Shown here in pieces: positions 8,465 to 17,677 of a stretch of DNA of 64,000 bases. The DNA comes from JBGMEA01 sp963674555 (GTDB taxonomy: Bacteria; Bacillota; Clostridia; Eubacteriales; Anaerofustaceae): the NCBI GenBank assembly GCA_963674555.1, contig OY771429.1:1116001-1180000 (forward strand). Direction: 5' to 3'. The position numbers and the translations under genes were made by a program. Each line of letters starts with the position of its first letter. Position 1 is the first letter of the stretch. The notes below the pieces were generated by a model. That model ran no database searches, was not told where the DNA came from, and saw only the letters and a program-made list of their open reading frames with translations.

Positions 8465-10295
8465 TAAATATAAAAACAAACCACAGATCTACCTGATCTT
8501 ATATGCTGTATTACTGATCGTTAGTTTGATCGTTTTTCCGTTGCTCGCGCAACAATCGATCGTTGAAGTATCTTACGGGACTTTTACGGATATGGTCGAA
8601 ACAGGAAAAGTCGAATCGGTCGTGATCGAGAGTAATCAGATTACATTTCTTCCTTCTGATTCAACTGACGAAAATACATATATTACGGGTATCATGGATG
8701 ATCCCGGATTGATCGATCGGCTCGAAGCCGCAAATGTGGAATATCAAAGCGAGATCCCATCGCAGACATCACCGTTTGTCAGCTTACTTCTGAACTGGGG
8801 CGTATTGATATTGTTATTTGTAGTGATGTCCAGACTGTTTATGAACTCTCAGAAAAAGATGGGCGGCGGAAGTTTGTTTTCTTTCGGTAAAAGCAACGCA
8901 AAATTATACGTAGCCAAAGAAAGCGGAAAAACTTTTGACGATGTCGCCGGACAAGACGAAGCAAAAGAAGCACTAACGGAGCTGGTCGATTTCTTAAATC
9001 ACCCCGAGCGCTATAAGAAGATCGGAGCGAAAATGCCGAAAGGCGCATTGCTCGTAGGTCCTCCGGGAACAGGGAAGACCCTTCTTGCACAAGCGATCGC
9101 AGGTGAGGCGGGTGTACCTTTCTTCTCGATCTCCGGATCGGAATTTGTGGAAATGTTTGTCGGTATGGGTGCAGCGCGCGTAAGAGACCTATTTAAACAA
9201 GCGCAAGAAAAAGCACCTTGTATCATATTCATAGATGAGATCGATACGATCGGTAAGACACGTGACGGTGTAGGGTTCAGCGGAAATGACGAACGTGAGC
9301 AAACACTCAATCAATTACTTGCGGAAATGGACGGATTCGACAGCAGTTCGGGCGTCGTGATCATAGCGGCAACGAACCGCCCGCAATCATTGGATAAAGC
9401 ACTGCTTCGTCCGGGAAGATTCGACCGTCGTATACCGGTCGATCTGCCTGACTTGAAAGGACGAGAAGCTGTTCTGAAAGTACATGCGCGAAATATCGTT
9501 GTCAGCGATACGATCGACTATAATGCAATTGCACGAGCAACATCAGGCGCTTCCGGCGCAGACCTTGCGAATATCGTAAATGAAGCGGCACTCCGTGCGG
9601 TGAAACTCGGCAGAAACATTGTTTTACAAAGTGACTTTGACGAAGCTGTTGAAACCATCTTAGCCGGATATCAACGCAAGAATGCGGTAATTTCCGATGA
9701 AGAAAAAGAGATCATCGCCTATCATGAAACAGGACACGCAATGGTCGCGGCACACGTAAAATACGCTGCGCCGGTACATAAAATAACGATCATCCCGCGT
9801 ACATCCGGAGCATTGGGATACACGATGCAGATTGAAGAACAAGAAAAATTCCTTATGCGAAAAGATGAAGCGCTCGATAAGATCACGACTCTATTCGGAG
9901 GACGCGCGGCGGAAGAAGTATTCTTTAATACGATAACTTCAGGCGCATCGAATGATATCGAACAAGCGACAAAATTGGCGCGAGCAATGGTAACGAGATT
10001 AGGTATGAGTGACGAATTCGATATGATGGCATTAGAGACTGTTACAAATCCTTATCTAAATCCGGAGGGCAGTAATTTCGGTTGTTCTTCCGAAACTTCG
10101 GCAAAAATCGATAAAGAAGTATTGCGTATCATCAAAGAATGCCACGCTAAAGCGATTGAGATCTTGGAAGAAAACAAGGAAAAACACAGTGAGATCGCGA
10201 AATATCTTTTGACAAAAGAAAGTATGACCGGTGAAGAATTTATGGAAATACTTAATAAAAAAGAAACACCTATAGAAACAGAAAATCAAGAATAA
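8448..10295 (+). CDS. ftsH: ATP-dependent membrane zinc protease FtsH
   Basis: FtsH is a hexameric membrane AAA+ protease that degrades misassembled membrane proteins and selected cytosolic regulators. The 615-residue protein has TM1 (about 13-33), a short extracytoplasmic domain, TM2 (about 110-131), Walker A GPPGTGKT (204-211), Walker B FIDEID (261-266), the second region of homology ATNRPQSLDKALLRPGRFDR, the zinc motif HETGH (426-430) and the third metal ligand D503 (ASNDIEQ). All catalytic residues are present. FtsH is often found next to tilS and hpt; here it sits under a MarR regulator with an overlapping start, which points to an inducible, perhaps additional, copy. Confidence 0.96.
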   Translation: MKKNIDKYKNKPQIYLILYAVLLIVSLIVFPLLAQQSIVEVSYGTFTDMVETGKVESVVIESNQITFLPSDSTDENTYITGIMDDPGLIDRLEAANVEYQSEIPSQTSPFVSLLLNWGVLILLFVVMSRLFMNSQKKMGGGSLFSFGKSNAKLYVAKESGKTFDDVAGQDEAKEALTELVDFLNHPERYKKIGAKMPKGALLVGPPGTGKTLLAQAIAGEAGVPFFSISGSEFVEMFVGMGAARVRDLFKQAQEKAPCIIFIDEIDTIGKTRDGVGFSGNDEREQTLNQLLAEMDGFDSSSGVVIIAATNRPQSLDKALLRPGRFDRRIPVDLPDLKGREAVLKVHARNIVVSDTIDYNAIARATSGASGADLANIVNEAALRAVKLGRNIVLQSDFDEAVETILAGYQRKNAVISDEEKEIIAYHETGHAMVAAHVKYAAPVHKITIIPRTSGALGYTMQIEEQEKFLMRKDEALDKITTLFGGRAAEEVFFNTITSGASNDIEQATKLARAMVTRLGMSDEFDMMALETVTNPYLNPEGSNFGCSSETSAKIDKEVLRIIKECHAKAIEILEENKEKHSEIAKYLLTKESMTGEEFMEILNKKETPIETENQE

Positions 10296-10300
10296 ACAAA

Positions 10301-10326
10301 ATACAGCCTTCGGGCTGTATTTTTTA
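10301..10326 (+). terminator. Rho-independent terminator after ftsH
   Basis: The perfect stem-loop ATACAGCCTTCGGGCTGTAT is followed by a run of T residues, 5 bp past the ftsH stop codon. Confidence 0.9.
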
Positions 10327-10420
10327 TGATAATAAAATAAAGCCTGCCTCATTTTCCTTTAAATATGTTAAAATGAAGTTGATCAAAAGAACCGATCACA
10401 TTTGAAAAAGTGAGTAAACG

Positions 10421-11806
10421 ATGGATAAAAAGTACAGAGTAGAAAAAGACACGATGGGAGAGATCCGTGTGCCCAATGATAAATATTGGGGAGCCCAGAC
10501 GCAAAGAAGTCTCGAACATTTTAAGATCGGCACGGAAAAAATGCCAATGGAACTGATATACGCATTTGCGCTTATAAAAAAATCAGCCGCTCTTGCGAAC
10601 AATGATCTGGGTTTATTGGATAAAACATGTACGAATGCGATCGTTAAAGTTTGCGATGAGATCATTAAAGAGGATCTTGACGATCACTTTCCGCTTGCTG
10701 TTTGGCAAACAGGCAGCGGTACCCAGACCAATATGAACGTAAACGAAGTGATCGCAAACAAGGGAAACGAACTGCTTGGAGAAAAGTTATTACATCCGAA
10801 CGACCATGTCAACAAAGGACAGAGTTCGAATGATACATTTCCCACAGCAATGCATATCGCCGCTGTAATCGAGATAGAAGATAAGTTATTTACATCATTG
10901 GAAGCATTGAAAGACGTGCTGGGCGATCTATCTGAAAAGTACAGTGATATCATCAAAGTCGGACGAACGCATTTACAGGATGCCACACCACTGACATTGG
11001 GACAAGAAATCAGCGCTTGGGCACTGATGCTGGATCGATCGAAATCAATGTTGACACAAGCGACCGATCATTTAAAAAATTTAGCGATAGGCGGAACAGC
11101 CGTAGGAACGGGACTAAATACACCGGCCGATTTTGCTGACAAAACGATACAATATATTAATCAGTTCACAAAAAAAGATTTTCGATCATCAAAAAATAAA
11201 TTTCACAGTTTGACAAGCAAAGATGAACTTGTTTTTGCGCACGGCGCATTAAAAGCATTGGCTGCGGATCTGATGAAGATCGCGAATGATGTACGTTTCT
11301 TATCGAGCGGACCGAGATGTGGGATAGGTGAATTGACAATACCGGCAAACGAGCCCGGAAGTTCTATCATGCCCGGCAAAGTAAACCCAACACAATGCGA
11401 GATGTTGACAATGGTAGCTGTGCAGGTGATGGCAAACGATGCAGCTGTCGGAATAGCAGCTTCGCAAGGGAATTTTCAACTGAACGTTTTTATGCCTGTT
11501 ATGATCTATAATTTTATGCAATCGGTAAGGTTGTTAACTGACGGCATGCGCTCATTTTGCGTTCATTGCGCTGTTGGGATCAGCCCGAACAGCGAAGTTA
11601 TCGAAAGCAATTTAAATAAATCTTTGATGAACGTGACGGCATTAAGTCCGCATATCGGCTATGAAAACGCAGCTAAAGTCGCAAAGACGGCTTTTGAGGA
11701 AGATTCCACTTTAAAAGAAGCTGCCGTAAAATTGGGTTTTGTAACCGAACAAACTTATGATGAATATGTCGATCTATCTAAAATGACAAAACCAAATTTA
11801 GAGTAA
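10421..11806 (+). CDS. fumC: Class II fumarate hydratase
   Basis: Interconverts fumarate and (S)-malate without an iron-sulfur cluster. The 461-residue length is standard. The superfamily signature GSSIMPGKVNPTQCEM is intact, as are the substrate-site segments TGSGTQTNMNVNEV and GRTHLQDATPLTLGQE. The malic enzyme gene follows 34 bp downstream on the same strand, so the pair can link fumarate, malate and pyruvate, for example in a partial reductive or oxidative TCA branch of an anaerobe. An extended -10 like element (TGTTAAAAT, 10366-10374) lies about 50 bp upstream of the ATG. Confidence 0.96.
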   Translation: MDKKYRVEKDTMGEIRVPNDKYWGAQTQRSLEHFKIGTEKMPMELIYAFALIKKSAALANNDLGLLDKTCTNAIVKVCDEIIKEDLDDHFPLAVWQTGSGTQTNMNVNEVIANKGNELLGEKLLHPNDHVNKGQSSNDTFPTAMHIAAVIEIEDKLFTSLEALKDVLGDLSEKYSDIIKVGRTHLQDATPLTLGQEISAWALMLDRSKSMLTQATDHLKNLAIGGTAVGTGLNTPADFADKTIQYINQFTKKDFRSSKNKFHSLTSKDELVFAHGALKALAADLMKIANDVRFLSSGPRCGIGELTIPANEPGSSIMPGKVNPTQCEMLTMVAVQVMANDAAVGIAASQGNFQLNVFMPVMIYNFMQSVRLLTDGMRSFCVHCAVGISPNSEVIESNLNKSLMNVTALSPHIGYENAAKVAKTAFEEDSTLKEAAVKLGFVTEQTYDEYVDLSKMTKPNLE

Positions 11807-11840
11807 TTTGCACTTTTTAGGACAGTTGTAAGGAGAACAT

Positions 11841-13007
11841 ATGGATTATTATAAAGAATCATTGCGCGTACATAAGGCACACAAAGGAAAAATAGAAGTT
11901 CGATCAAAAGTGACGGTAAATGATTTAACGGAACTGAGTATTGCCTATACACCGGGTGTGGCACAACCGTGTATCGAGATCGATAAAAATCCCGAAGACG
12001 TTTTTACTTACACCGCTAAAGGAAATTTAGTCGCTGTCGTGACGGATGGTTCCGCTGTGCTCGGACTGGGTAATATCGGCGCAAAAGCTGCCATACCTGT
12101 TATGGAAGGCAAAGCTGTGTTGTTCAGAGAATTCGGTGGCGTTGATGCATTCCCGATATGTCTGGATACACAAGAAACCGAAGAAATTGTTGATATCGTA
12201 AAAAACATTGCACCCGTATTCGGCGGGATCAATTTAGAAGACATCTCCGCTCCGCGTTGTTTCGAGATCGAAGAACGCCTGCAAGAACTGTTAGACATTC
12301 CTGTGTTTCACGATGACCAACACGGAACTGCGATCGTAGCCTCCGCTGCGCTTTTAAACGCTTTGAAAATCGTACAAAAAAATATCGAAGATATCAAGAT
12401 CATTTTAAGCGGAGCAGGTTCGGCAGGGACAGCGATCGTCAAGATGTTGATAGCTTTAGGCGCATCCGCGGAGAACATGATCGTCTGTAACAGTAAAGGT
12501 ATCTTATATGAAGGTATGGACAGTTTAAAGGGCGACAATCAGATCGAACTCGCACGGATCACGAATAAACAAAATCAAACCGGCAGTTTAAAAGATGCCA
12601 TGGTCGGCGCCGATGTATTTATTGGTGTATCCGCTCCGAATATCGTAAGCGGTGAAATGATACGCTCTATGAACGAAAAAGCGATCGTCTTTCCTATGTC
12701 AAACCCTATACCGGAGGTAATGCCCGACATCGCTTTGGAATCAGGCGCTTATGTGATCGGCACAGGCAGGTCCGATTTCCCAAATCAAATCAACAATGTT
12801 CTTGCGTTTCCCGGCATATTCCGCGGAGCTTTGGATGCGCGCGCAAAAAAAATTACACAGGAAATGAAGGTCGCCGCTGTTTATGCGTTGGCTGAGTTGA
12901 TCGAAAGTGACGAATTGACTCCGGAGTATATTATCCCGAAACCTTTCGATAAACGCGTAGCCGAGCATGTAGCAAAGGCTGTCAAAAATGCTTGGAAGTC
13001 ACAATAA
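11841..13007 (+). CDS. Malic enzyme (NAD(P)-dependent, short form)
   Basis: Oxidatively decarboxylates malate to pyruvate. The 388-residue protein is the short bacterial type without a phosphotransacetylase-like tail. Conserved blocks include IAYTPGVAQPC, GLGNIGAKAAIPVMEGKAV, FGGVDAFPICLDT and HDDQHGTA (metal and substrate residues), with a Rossmann segment around LSGAGSAGTAIVKM. AAGGAGA precedes the ATG. It is directly downstream of fumC and probably cotranscribed. Preference for NAD or NADP is not decided by visible motifs. Confidence 0.94.
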   Translation: MDYYKESLRVHKAHKGKIEVRSKVTVNDLTELSIAYTPGVAQPCIEIDKNPEDVFTYTAKGNLVAVVTDGSAVLGLGNIGAKAAIPVMEGKAVLFREFGGVDAFPICLDTQETEEIVDIVKNIAPVFGGINLEDISAPRCFEIEERLQELLDIPVFHDDQHGTAIVASAALLNALKIVQKNIEDIKIILSGAGSAGTAIVKMLIALGASAENMIVCNSKGILYEGMDSLKGDNQIELARITNKQNQTGSLKDAMVGADVFIGVSAPNIVSGEMIRSMNEKAIVFPMSNPIPEVMPDIALESGAYVIGTGRSDFPNQINNVLAFPGIFRGALDARAKKITQEMKVAAVYALAELIESDELTPEYIIPKPFDKRVAEHVAKAVKNAWKSQ

Positions 13008-13057
13008 AGACTGTTGACTTACATAATGCACGATTCAATACATAAGAGGCTGACTGT

Positions 13058-14254
13058 ATGAACAAGTTTCAAAAATTATATAACGATTTACATTCACTTT
13101 TGATCTTTCGTAATCTGTTAAAAGACGATGTTTTCATAAAATTTTTAACCGTACTATCGTCACTCGATGACACCAATTTAAATCAGCTTAGCTGTTACGC
13201 CGAATTTGCACATGCTTTATTTCAACATGCCGATGATTTCTCGGATTACTTGTTGAACGCTGTATTAAAAGACGATAATTTCTATATAAATAACTATGCA
13301 AATGGGCGAAAAATATCAGACTCTTTAGAACAGAATCTACAACGAGAAATGCAAATCTTTCAAAAATGCGCGGATCTCGATCCGAATGAATTACTGTCAC
13401 AACTCGCCTACCAAGATAAGCTACCGATATGGGGCACGTCAAAAATTGATTTGTATGCGCTCTACACGGATAGGCTGAAAAATATATCAAAATACGGATT
13501 TGGGATCTTTTCGGAATATCATATGTTTAAAAGCGATGCCGCTAAATCGATCGTACCTGTACTTACGCCCGACCCGATATTATTAAGTGACCTGAAAAGA
13601 TATGAAAACGAGCGAAATGTCGTTATAAAGAATACGCAATCGTTATTGGCAGGAAACGCAGCCGCGAACGTTTTGTTGTACGGCGATGCAGGCACGGGCA
13701 AATCATCTTCGATCAAAGCCATCGCAAACCAATACGCATCAGAGGGTTTACGCTTGGTAGAGATCAAACGAGAGGATTATAAGCTCATCCCAACGATCAT
13801 ACAAATACTATCCGAACAGCCTTTAAAGTTCATCATATTTATTGATGACTTGTCTTTTGAAAAAGATCATACTGACTTCAACGCACTCAAATCATTGTTG
13901 GAAGGCGGGTTGTCGGCAATTCCGTCCAATATCGCTGTCTACGCTACAAGCAATCGAAAACATATGGTGAAAGAATCCTTTTCGCAAAGAGAAGGAGACG
14001 ATATACACCGAAACGAAACCCTGCAAGAACTTATCGCGTTATCTGAACGATTTGGTCTTACCGTAGGATTTTTCAAACCTGATAAAACAGAATATTTGAA
14101 GATCGTTTATGATCTGAAAAAACAGTATTCGCTTCATATTGACGATATGCAATTGAGCCTTTTAGCTGAACAATACGCTTTAAAGCGCGGCGGTCGCTCT
14201 CCGAGGGCAGCACGTTATTTGATCGAATATCTTCGGAACGATAGCGATTCTTAA
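13058..14254 (+). CDS. DUF815 family AAA ATPase
   Basis: A 398-residue protein of the DUF815 family of predicted P-loop ATPases. The N-terminal 190 residues are helical and not conserved to my eye. Walker A YGDAGTGKSS is at about 208-217, Walker B FIDDLSFE near 262, and a sensor-like ATSNRKHMV follows. The C-terminal RSPRAARYLIEYL segment is typical of the family. No biochemical role is established. It lies 50 bp downstream of the malic enzyme gene and ends just before a terminator, so it may be the last gene of the fumC transcript. Confidence 0.88.
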   Translation: MNKFQKLYNDLHSLLIFRNLLKDDVFIKFLTVLSSLDDTNLNQLSCYAEFAHALFQHADDFSDYLLNAVLKDDNFYINNYANGRKISDSLEQNLQREMQIFQKCADLDPNELLSQLAYQDKLPIWGTSKIDLYALYTDRLKNISKYGFGIFSEYHMFKSDAAKSIVPVLTPDPILLSDLKRYENERNVVIKNTQSLLAGNAAANVLLYGDAGTGKSSSIKAIANQYASEGLRLVEIKREDYKLIPTIIQILSEQPLKFIIFIDDLSFEKDHTDFNALKSLLEGGLSAIPSNIAVYATSNRKHMVKESFSQREGDDIHRNETLQELIALSERFGLTVGFFKPDKTEYLKIVYDLKKQYSLHIDDMQLSLLAEQYALKRGGRSPRAARYLIEYLRNDSDS

Positions 14255-14283
14255 AGATCAAGAAGATCAACATAAATATAGAG

Positions 14284-14311
14284 ACAACGTAGCTGACAGC
14301 TGCGTTGTTTT
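14284..14311 (+). terminator. Rho-independent terminator after the DUF815 gene
   Basis: Arms ACAACGTAGCT and AGCTGCGTTGT pair with one G-T wobble around a 3-nt loop, then TTT follows. It lies 29 bp past the stop codon. Confidence 0.8.
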
Positions 14312-14376
14312 GCATTATTATATTAAGTTTTTTGCAAAAATCTATCTTGAGATCCAAACTATAATTAAGGCAAAAT

Positions 14377-14485
14377 TTGACATTGCATAGATAAATAAAG
14401 TAAGATAGTAATAGAAAACTATCCCAATAATTAAATATTTGACGAAAGAACAGCCGTTTCGCAAATCGTAAAACGGCTTTTATAT
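14377..14485 (+). promoter_or_regulatory. Promoter and leader with terminator-like hairpin
   Basis: TTGACA (14377-14382), 18 bp and TAAGAT (14401-14406) make a good sigma-A promoter about 110 bp before the ATG at 14519. The leader holds a small stem (GATAGT/ACTATC, about 14405-14423) and then AGCCGTTTCGCAAATCG.. pairing with AAACGGCT followed by TTTTAT (14452-14485), a terminator shape placed upstream of the gene. This could be transcription attenuation, but I recognise no known riboswitch consensus. If transcription starts elsewhere the hairpin could instead terminate an upstream transcript. Confidence 0.5.
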
Positions 14486-14518
14486 TGAAATTAGAATAAA
14501 AAAAGAAAGTAGGTATTT

Positions 14519-15640
14519 ATGAAAATTTCCGTTATAGGAACATCCAAAAAAGAGAATGAAAAACGAGTTGCTATCCATCCGAAACACCTTGAGTTGATCC
14601 CCAAAAACATACGAAAGCAACTTTACTTTGAAGAAAATTACGGAGAGCCGTTTGACTTTACAGATAAACAAATGCAATCTCTTACAGGTAATCAACCGCA
14701 AGAACGCAGTGCGTTATTGGAGACATCCGATGCAGTGATCATCACAAAACCTGTTGAGGAAGATTTCGAGCAAATGCGCGAAGGGATGACGGTCTGGGGC
14801 TGGATACACAGTGTGCAACAAGAACGGGTGACGCAAATTGCGATCGATAAAAAGATGAGTTTACTTGCTTGGGAAAATATGCATCGCAGAATGCGCCAAA
14901 ATAAAGTACATATTTTTTACAAAAATAATGAAATGGCGGGGTATTGCGCCGTGCAACATGCTATGCAATTAAGGGGACTCGACGGAAACTACGGTCCTGA
15001 ACGCAAAGCGGTCCTCCTAAGCTTCGGTTCAGTCAGCCGCGGTGCACTGTATGCGCTATTGGGTCACGGCATCCATGATATAACAGTTTATACACGACGC
15101 GCTCCGTCATTGGTCGCCAATCAATATCCGGGTGTAAAATTTCGACAAATGTTTACTGACAGAAAAAACAATTTACAAGTTCGCAATATCGACGGGACCA
15201 CCTCTGCTCTGATCGATGTGTTGGCTGATACGGATATTATCGTAAACGGGATATTGCAAAACCCCGAAAAACCTGTTATGTTTGTCACAAAACAAAGCGC
15301 CAAACGCTTTAATAAAGAATGTTTGATCGTCGATGTCAGCTGCGATAAAGGGATGGGTTTTTATTTTGCGGAACCTACAACTTTCAAAGAACCGATTATC
15401 GATATGGATAATATACATTATTACGGCGTTGATCATACACCGACATTACTTTGGAACAGCGCCTCTTGGGAAATATCCTCAGCACTGCTACCGTATCTAA
15501 AAGATTTTGCTTTAGAAAAAGAAAACAGCGTCTTAAAGAACGCTTATGACATGGTTGACGGAACAATCCTAAAAGATGAGATCCTCTCATTTCAAAACAG
15601 AGCTTCGGTTTATCCTTATGAGAAAATCGACAATGTCTGA
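14519..15640 (+). CDS. Alanine dehydrogenase/PNT-family protein, N5-(carboxyethyl)ornithine synthase-like
   Basis: A 373-residue member of the alanine dehydrogenase / pyridine nucleotide transhydrogenase superfamily. The N-terminus (MKISVIGTSKKENEKRVAIH) matches the family's KENEKRVA motif. A Rossmann nucleotide-binding region follows (about residues 155-180, LLSFGSVSRGALYALL), in which the usual GGG is replaced by GSVSRG as in CEO-synthase-like proteins. CEO synthase condenses pyruvate with ornithine or lysine using NADPH. Assignment to that exact activity is uncertain, since other opine-type or alanine/saccharopine-like activities are possible. It is transcribed alone behind a hairpin leader and followed by a terminator. 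Confidence 0.65.
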   Translation: MKISVIGTSKKENEKRVAIHPKHLELIPKNIRKQLYFEENYGEPFDFTDKQMQSLTGNQPQERSALLETSDAVIITKPVEEDFEQMREGMTVWGWIHSVQQERVTQIAIDKKMSLLAWENMHRRMRQNKVHIFYKNNEMAGYCAVQHAMQLRGLDGNYGPERKAVLLSFGSVSRGALYALLGHGIHDITVYTRRAPSLVANQYPGVKFRQMFTDRKNNLQVRNIDGTTSALIDVLADTDIIVNGILQNPEKPVMFVTKQSAKRFNKECLIVDVSCDKGMGFYFAEPTTFKEPIIDMDNIHYYGVDHTPTLLWNSASWEISSALLPYLKDFALEKENSVLKNAYDMVDGTILKDEILSFQNRASVYPYEKIDNV

Positions 15641-15661
15641 TTAAAGACATGCTTATCAAAA

Positions 15662-15684
15662 AAACCGCCAATGGCGGTTTTTTA
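15662..15684 (+). terminator. Bidirectional terminator
   Basis: AAACCGCCAATGGCGGTTTTTT lies between the convergent genes ending at 15640 and 15686. A strong GC stem with an A-run on one side and a T-run on the other can serve both strands. Confidence 0.85.
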
Positions 15685-15685
15685 T

Positions 15686-16126
15686 TTATTCTTCATCGAT
15701 TATAAGCATATCGTTTTCATCAAATTCCCAATTTGGACCGTATGCGACTTCCCAGTAGTATCCGTCGGGATCTTGAAAATATCCGCTGTATCCGCCCCAA
15801 AACACTTTCTGAGGTTGCTTAGCGATATTCCCACCGTTTTGCTCTATGAGCTCAAAAAAAGCATCCACTTCTTCGATCGATCTCATATTACAGGCTAAAG
15901 TAATGCCTCCGAATCCCCCGGCACTTAACTTTGGAGGATTATCTTCATTGATATCCTTAGCTAGTTCATCTAATGGGTATAATTCCAATTTGCTTCCTTG
16001 CGTATCAAAGAAAACTATCGGCGGTTTTTTCTCGTTAACATAGGTTTGAAAACCAATATTTTGGTAAAATTCCAATGAGCGCTGCATATCGCGTACACCC
16101 AAGCATATGAGATTGATCCGATTCAT
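15686..16126 (-). CDS. VOC/glyoxalase-superfamily protein
   Basis: A 146-residue protein with the two-module beta-alpha-beta-beta-beta fold of the vicinal oxygen chelate superfamily: N-terminal INLICLGVRDMQRSLEFYQN and C-terminal GYSGYFQDPDGYYWEVAYGP, the latter carrying the typical DPDG and C-terminal Glu metal-ligand position. Members include glyoxalase I, fosfomycin and bleomycin resistance proteins and dioxygenases, so the substrate is not predictable. It is monocistronic and sits next to tRNA-Arg. Confidence 0.85.
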   Translation of the reverse strand: MNRINLICLGVRDMQRSLEFYQNIGFQTYVNEKKPPIVFFDTQGSKLELYPLDELAKDINEDNPPKLSAGGFGGITLACNMRSIEEVDAFFELIEQNGGNIAKQPQKVFWGGYSGYFQDPDGYYWEVAYGPNWEFDENDMLIIDEE

Positions 16127-16157
16127 TTCTTTTTCCTTATTTTATTTTAAAAAGCAA

Positions 16158-16234
16158 TGGCGCACCCGAGAGGATTCGAACCTCCGACACCCGGTTTAGG
16201 AAACCGATGCTCTATCCTACTGAGCTACGGGCGC
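16158..16234 (-). tRNA. tRNA-Arg (anticodon CCT)
   Basis: A complete cloverleaf on the minus strand, 77 nt including an encoded CCA. Acceptor GCGCCCG pairs with CGGGTGC, the D arm is GCTC/GAGC, and the anticodon loop TTCCTAA gives CCT, reading AGG. The T arm is GGAGG-TTCGAAT-CCTCT. Confidence 0.95.
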
Positions 16235-16366
16235 GCATTATTATGAATGGTATCATAAAACGATTTTTTTTTCAATCCTTTGCATTGTTTTATGCTTATG
16301 CAGATCCAATTATATACGAAAAATCGCTTTATCATGCAATAAAATCCGAAAGGCATCTTTATTGAA

Positions 16367-16395
16367 TTGACTTCATAACATTCTATCCGTATAAT
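16367..16395 (+). promoter_or_regulatory. Sigma-A promoter of the SRP RNA gene
   Basis: TTGACT (16367-16372), 17-bp spacer and perfect TATAAT (16390-16395) lie just before the start of the SRP RNA at about 16402. A near-consensus promoter suits a constitutive stable RNA. Confidence 0.88.
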
Positions 16396-16401
16396 TAGTC
16401 T

Positions 16402-16678
16402 TGAAGCTGTACTAGGTGGGGAGCCAGCGGTGCCCTGTAGCCTGCAATCCGCTATAGCAGGACTGAATTCCTTATCGAAGTATCGTTTTTTTGTAAGAAG
16501 TGTTTCACAGCGTTGTGTTGATAGTTGGGTTTCGTGCAACAAACGCCCGTAAATCCCGTCAGGTCCGGAAGGAAGCAGCGGCAGGCGGTCACGGTTGTGT
16601 GCCGCGAAGTCGCCTGGCTTGAGCAAACTGTGCAAATAACCTTGTGAAGGGGGATGCGGGATAAGGTGTACGGCTTTT
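16402..16678 (+). ncRNA. ffs: Signal recognition particle RNA, large bacterial type
   Basis: The RNA scaffold of the signal recognition particle, which binds Ffh and targets nascent membrane proteins. The universally conserved helix 8 region GTCAGGTCCGGAAGGAAGCA is at about 16558-16577. The 5' domain reads AGGTGGGGAGCCAGCGGTGC, close to the Bacillus scRNA, and the 3' end GGTGTACGGC pairs with the 5' region to form the Alu domain. About 277 nt is typical of the Bacillus/Clostridium long form with an Alu domain. The ends are estimated from the promoter and terminal helix. The DegV gene begins 25 bp later. Confidence 0.95.
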
Positions 16679-16702
16679 ACTATACCTAAAACGGAGAAGA
16701 AG

Positions 16703-17542
16703 ATGAATTATAAGATTATCGGCGACAGTTCACTTGATACCAATGAAGAACTTGAAAAAAGACTGAACGTTTCATGGGCCCCGTTACGAATGACACTCGG
16801 AAACGAAACATTTATTGACGATGAAAATCTTGACTTAAAGTATATGATGGAGCAAATCGACAAAAGCTCTGAAGTGATCAAAAGCGCGGCGCCCGCTCCC
16901 AGTGATTTCTTGAAATATATGAGTAGTGACCAAGACGGTGTGTTTATCATTACCATCTCTTCTCAATTAAGCGCATCGTACAATTCGGCTATGATCGCAA
17001 AAGATCTGGCAAAAGAACAATTCCCGGGCTTAAAAGTGCACGTGATCGATTCCCTTGCTGCAAGTTCGGGGCAGACCAGTCTAGCGATTTTCCTACAAGA
17101 ATGTTTCGACCAGAACATGGATTTTGAGACGATCGTCGAAAAAGTCGAAGAACGAAAACACAATGATGAATTATATTTTTTATTGGATAATATCGATACC
17201 TTAGTTAAAAACGGACGTATGAGCTTACTTAAAGGCTTGTTTGCGCAATTATTACATATCAAACCGATCTTGGGCGCGAATGAAAAAGGCGAGATCGACT
17301 TGGTCGATAAAGCCCGCACTTACACAAAAGCTTTAGAAAAATTGGCGGAACACATCTATACAACTGCACTTGACGCGCAAAACAGAGTGCTTGTCATCGC
17401 ACAATGTTTCGCACAAGAAAGAGCTGAGAAATTAAAGGAAATAATCAGTTCCAAACGTGATTTTAAAGATATCGTCATCGTTCCGATGAAAGGATTATCT
17501 TCTGTCTACGCAAATGTAGGCGGTCTTGTTTGCGCATATTGA
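16703..17542 (+). CDS. DegV family fatty-acid-binding protein
   Basis: A 279-residue DegV protein. The family binds fatty acids, and FakB members present them to the kinase FakA. The N-terminal motif GDSSLDT (residues about 7-13) and the SSQLSASYNSA segment around residue 93 form the lipid head-group pocket in known structures. No fakA homologue is visible in the window. The gene follows the SRP RNA at 25 bp and could be read from the same promoter. Confidence 0.9.
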   Translation: MNYKIIGDSSLDTNEELEKRLNVSWAPLRMTLGNETFIDDENLDLKYMMEQIDKSSEVIKSAAPAPSDFLKYMSSDQDGVFIITISSQLSASYNSAMIAKDLAKEQFPGLKVHVIDSLAASSGQTSLAIFLQECFDQNMDFETIVEKVEERKHNDELYFLLDNIDTLVKNGRMSLLKGLFAQLLHIKPILGANEKGEIDLVDKARTYTKALEKLAEHIYTTALDAQNRVLVIAQCFAQERAEKLKEIISSKRDFKDIVIVPMKGLSSVYANVGGLVCAY

Positions 17543-17633
17543 TTTAAAATTTATTATAACAATTCCATTTAATTGTTAAATTTTTATGTCAATTTTAAAT
17601 AACAATCAAAGCTTTCATACTATATGTTTAAAT

Positions 17634-17668
17634 AAAAAAACCAACGCTCATACAAGCGTTGGTTTTTA
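17634..17668 (+). terminator. Bidirectional terminator
   Basis: ACCAACGCT and AGCGTTGGT form a 9-bp stem flanked by A-run and T-run, between the convergent DegV and lipoprotein genes. Confidence 0.85.
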
Positions 17669-17677
17669 TTTATGATC

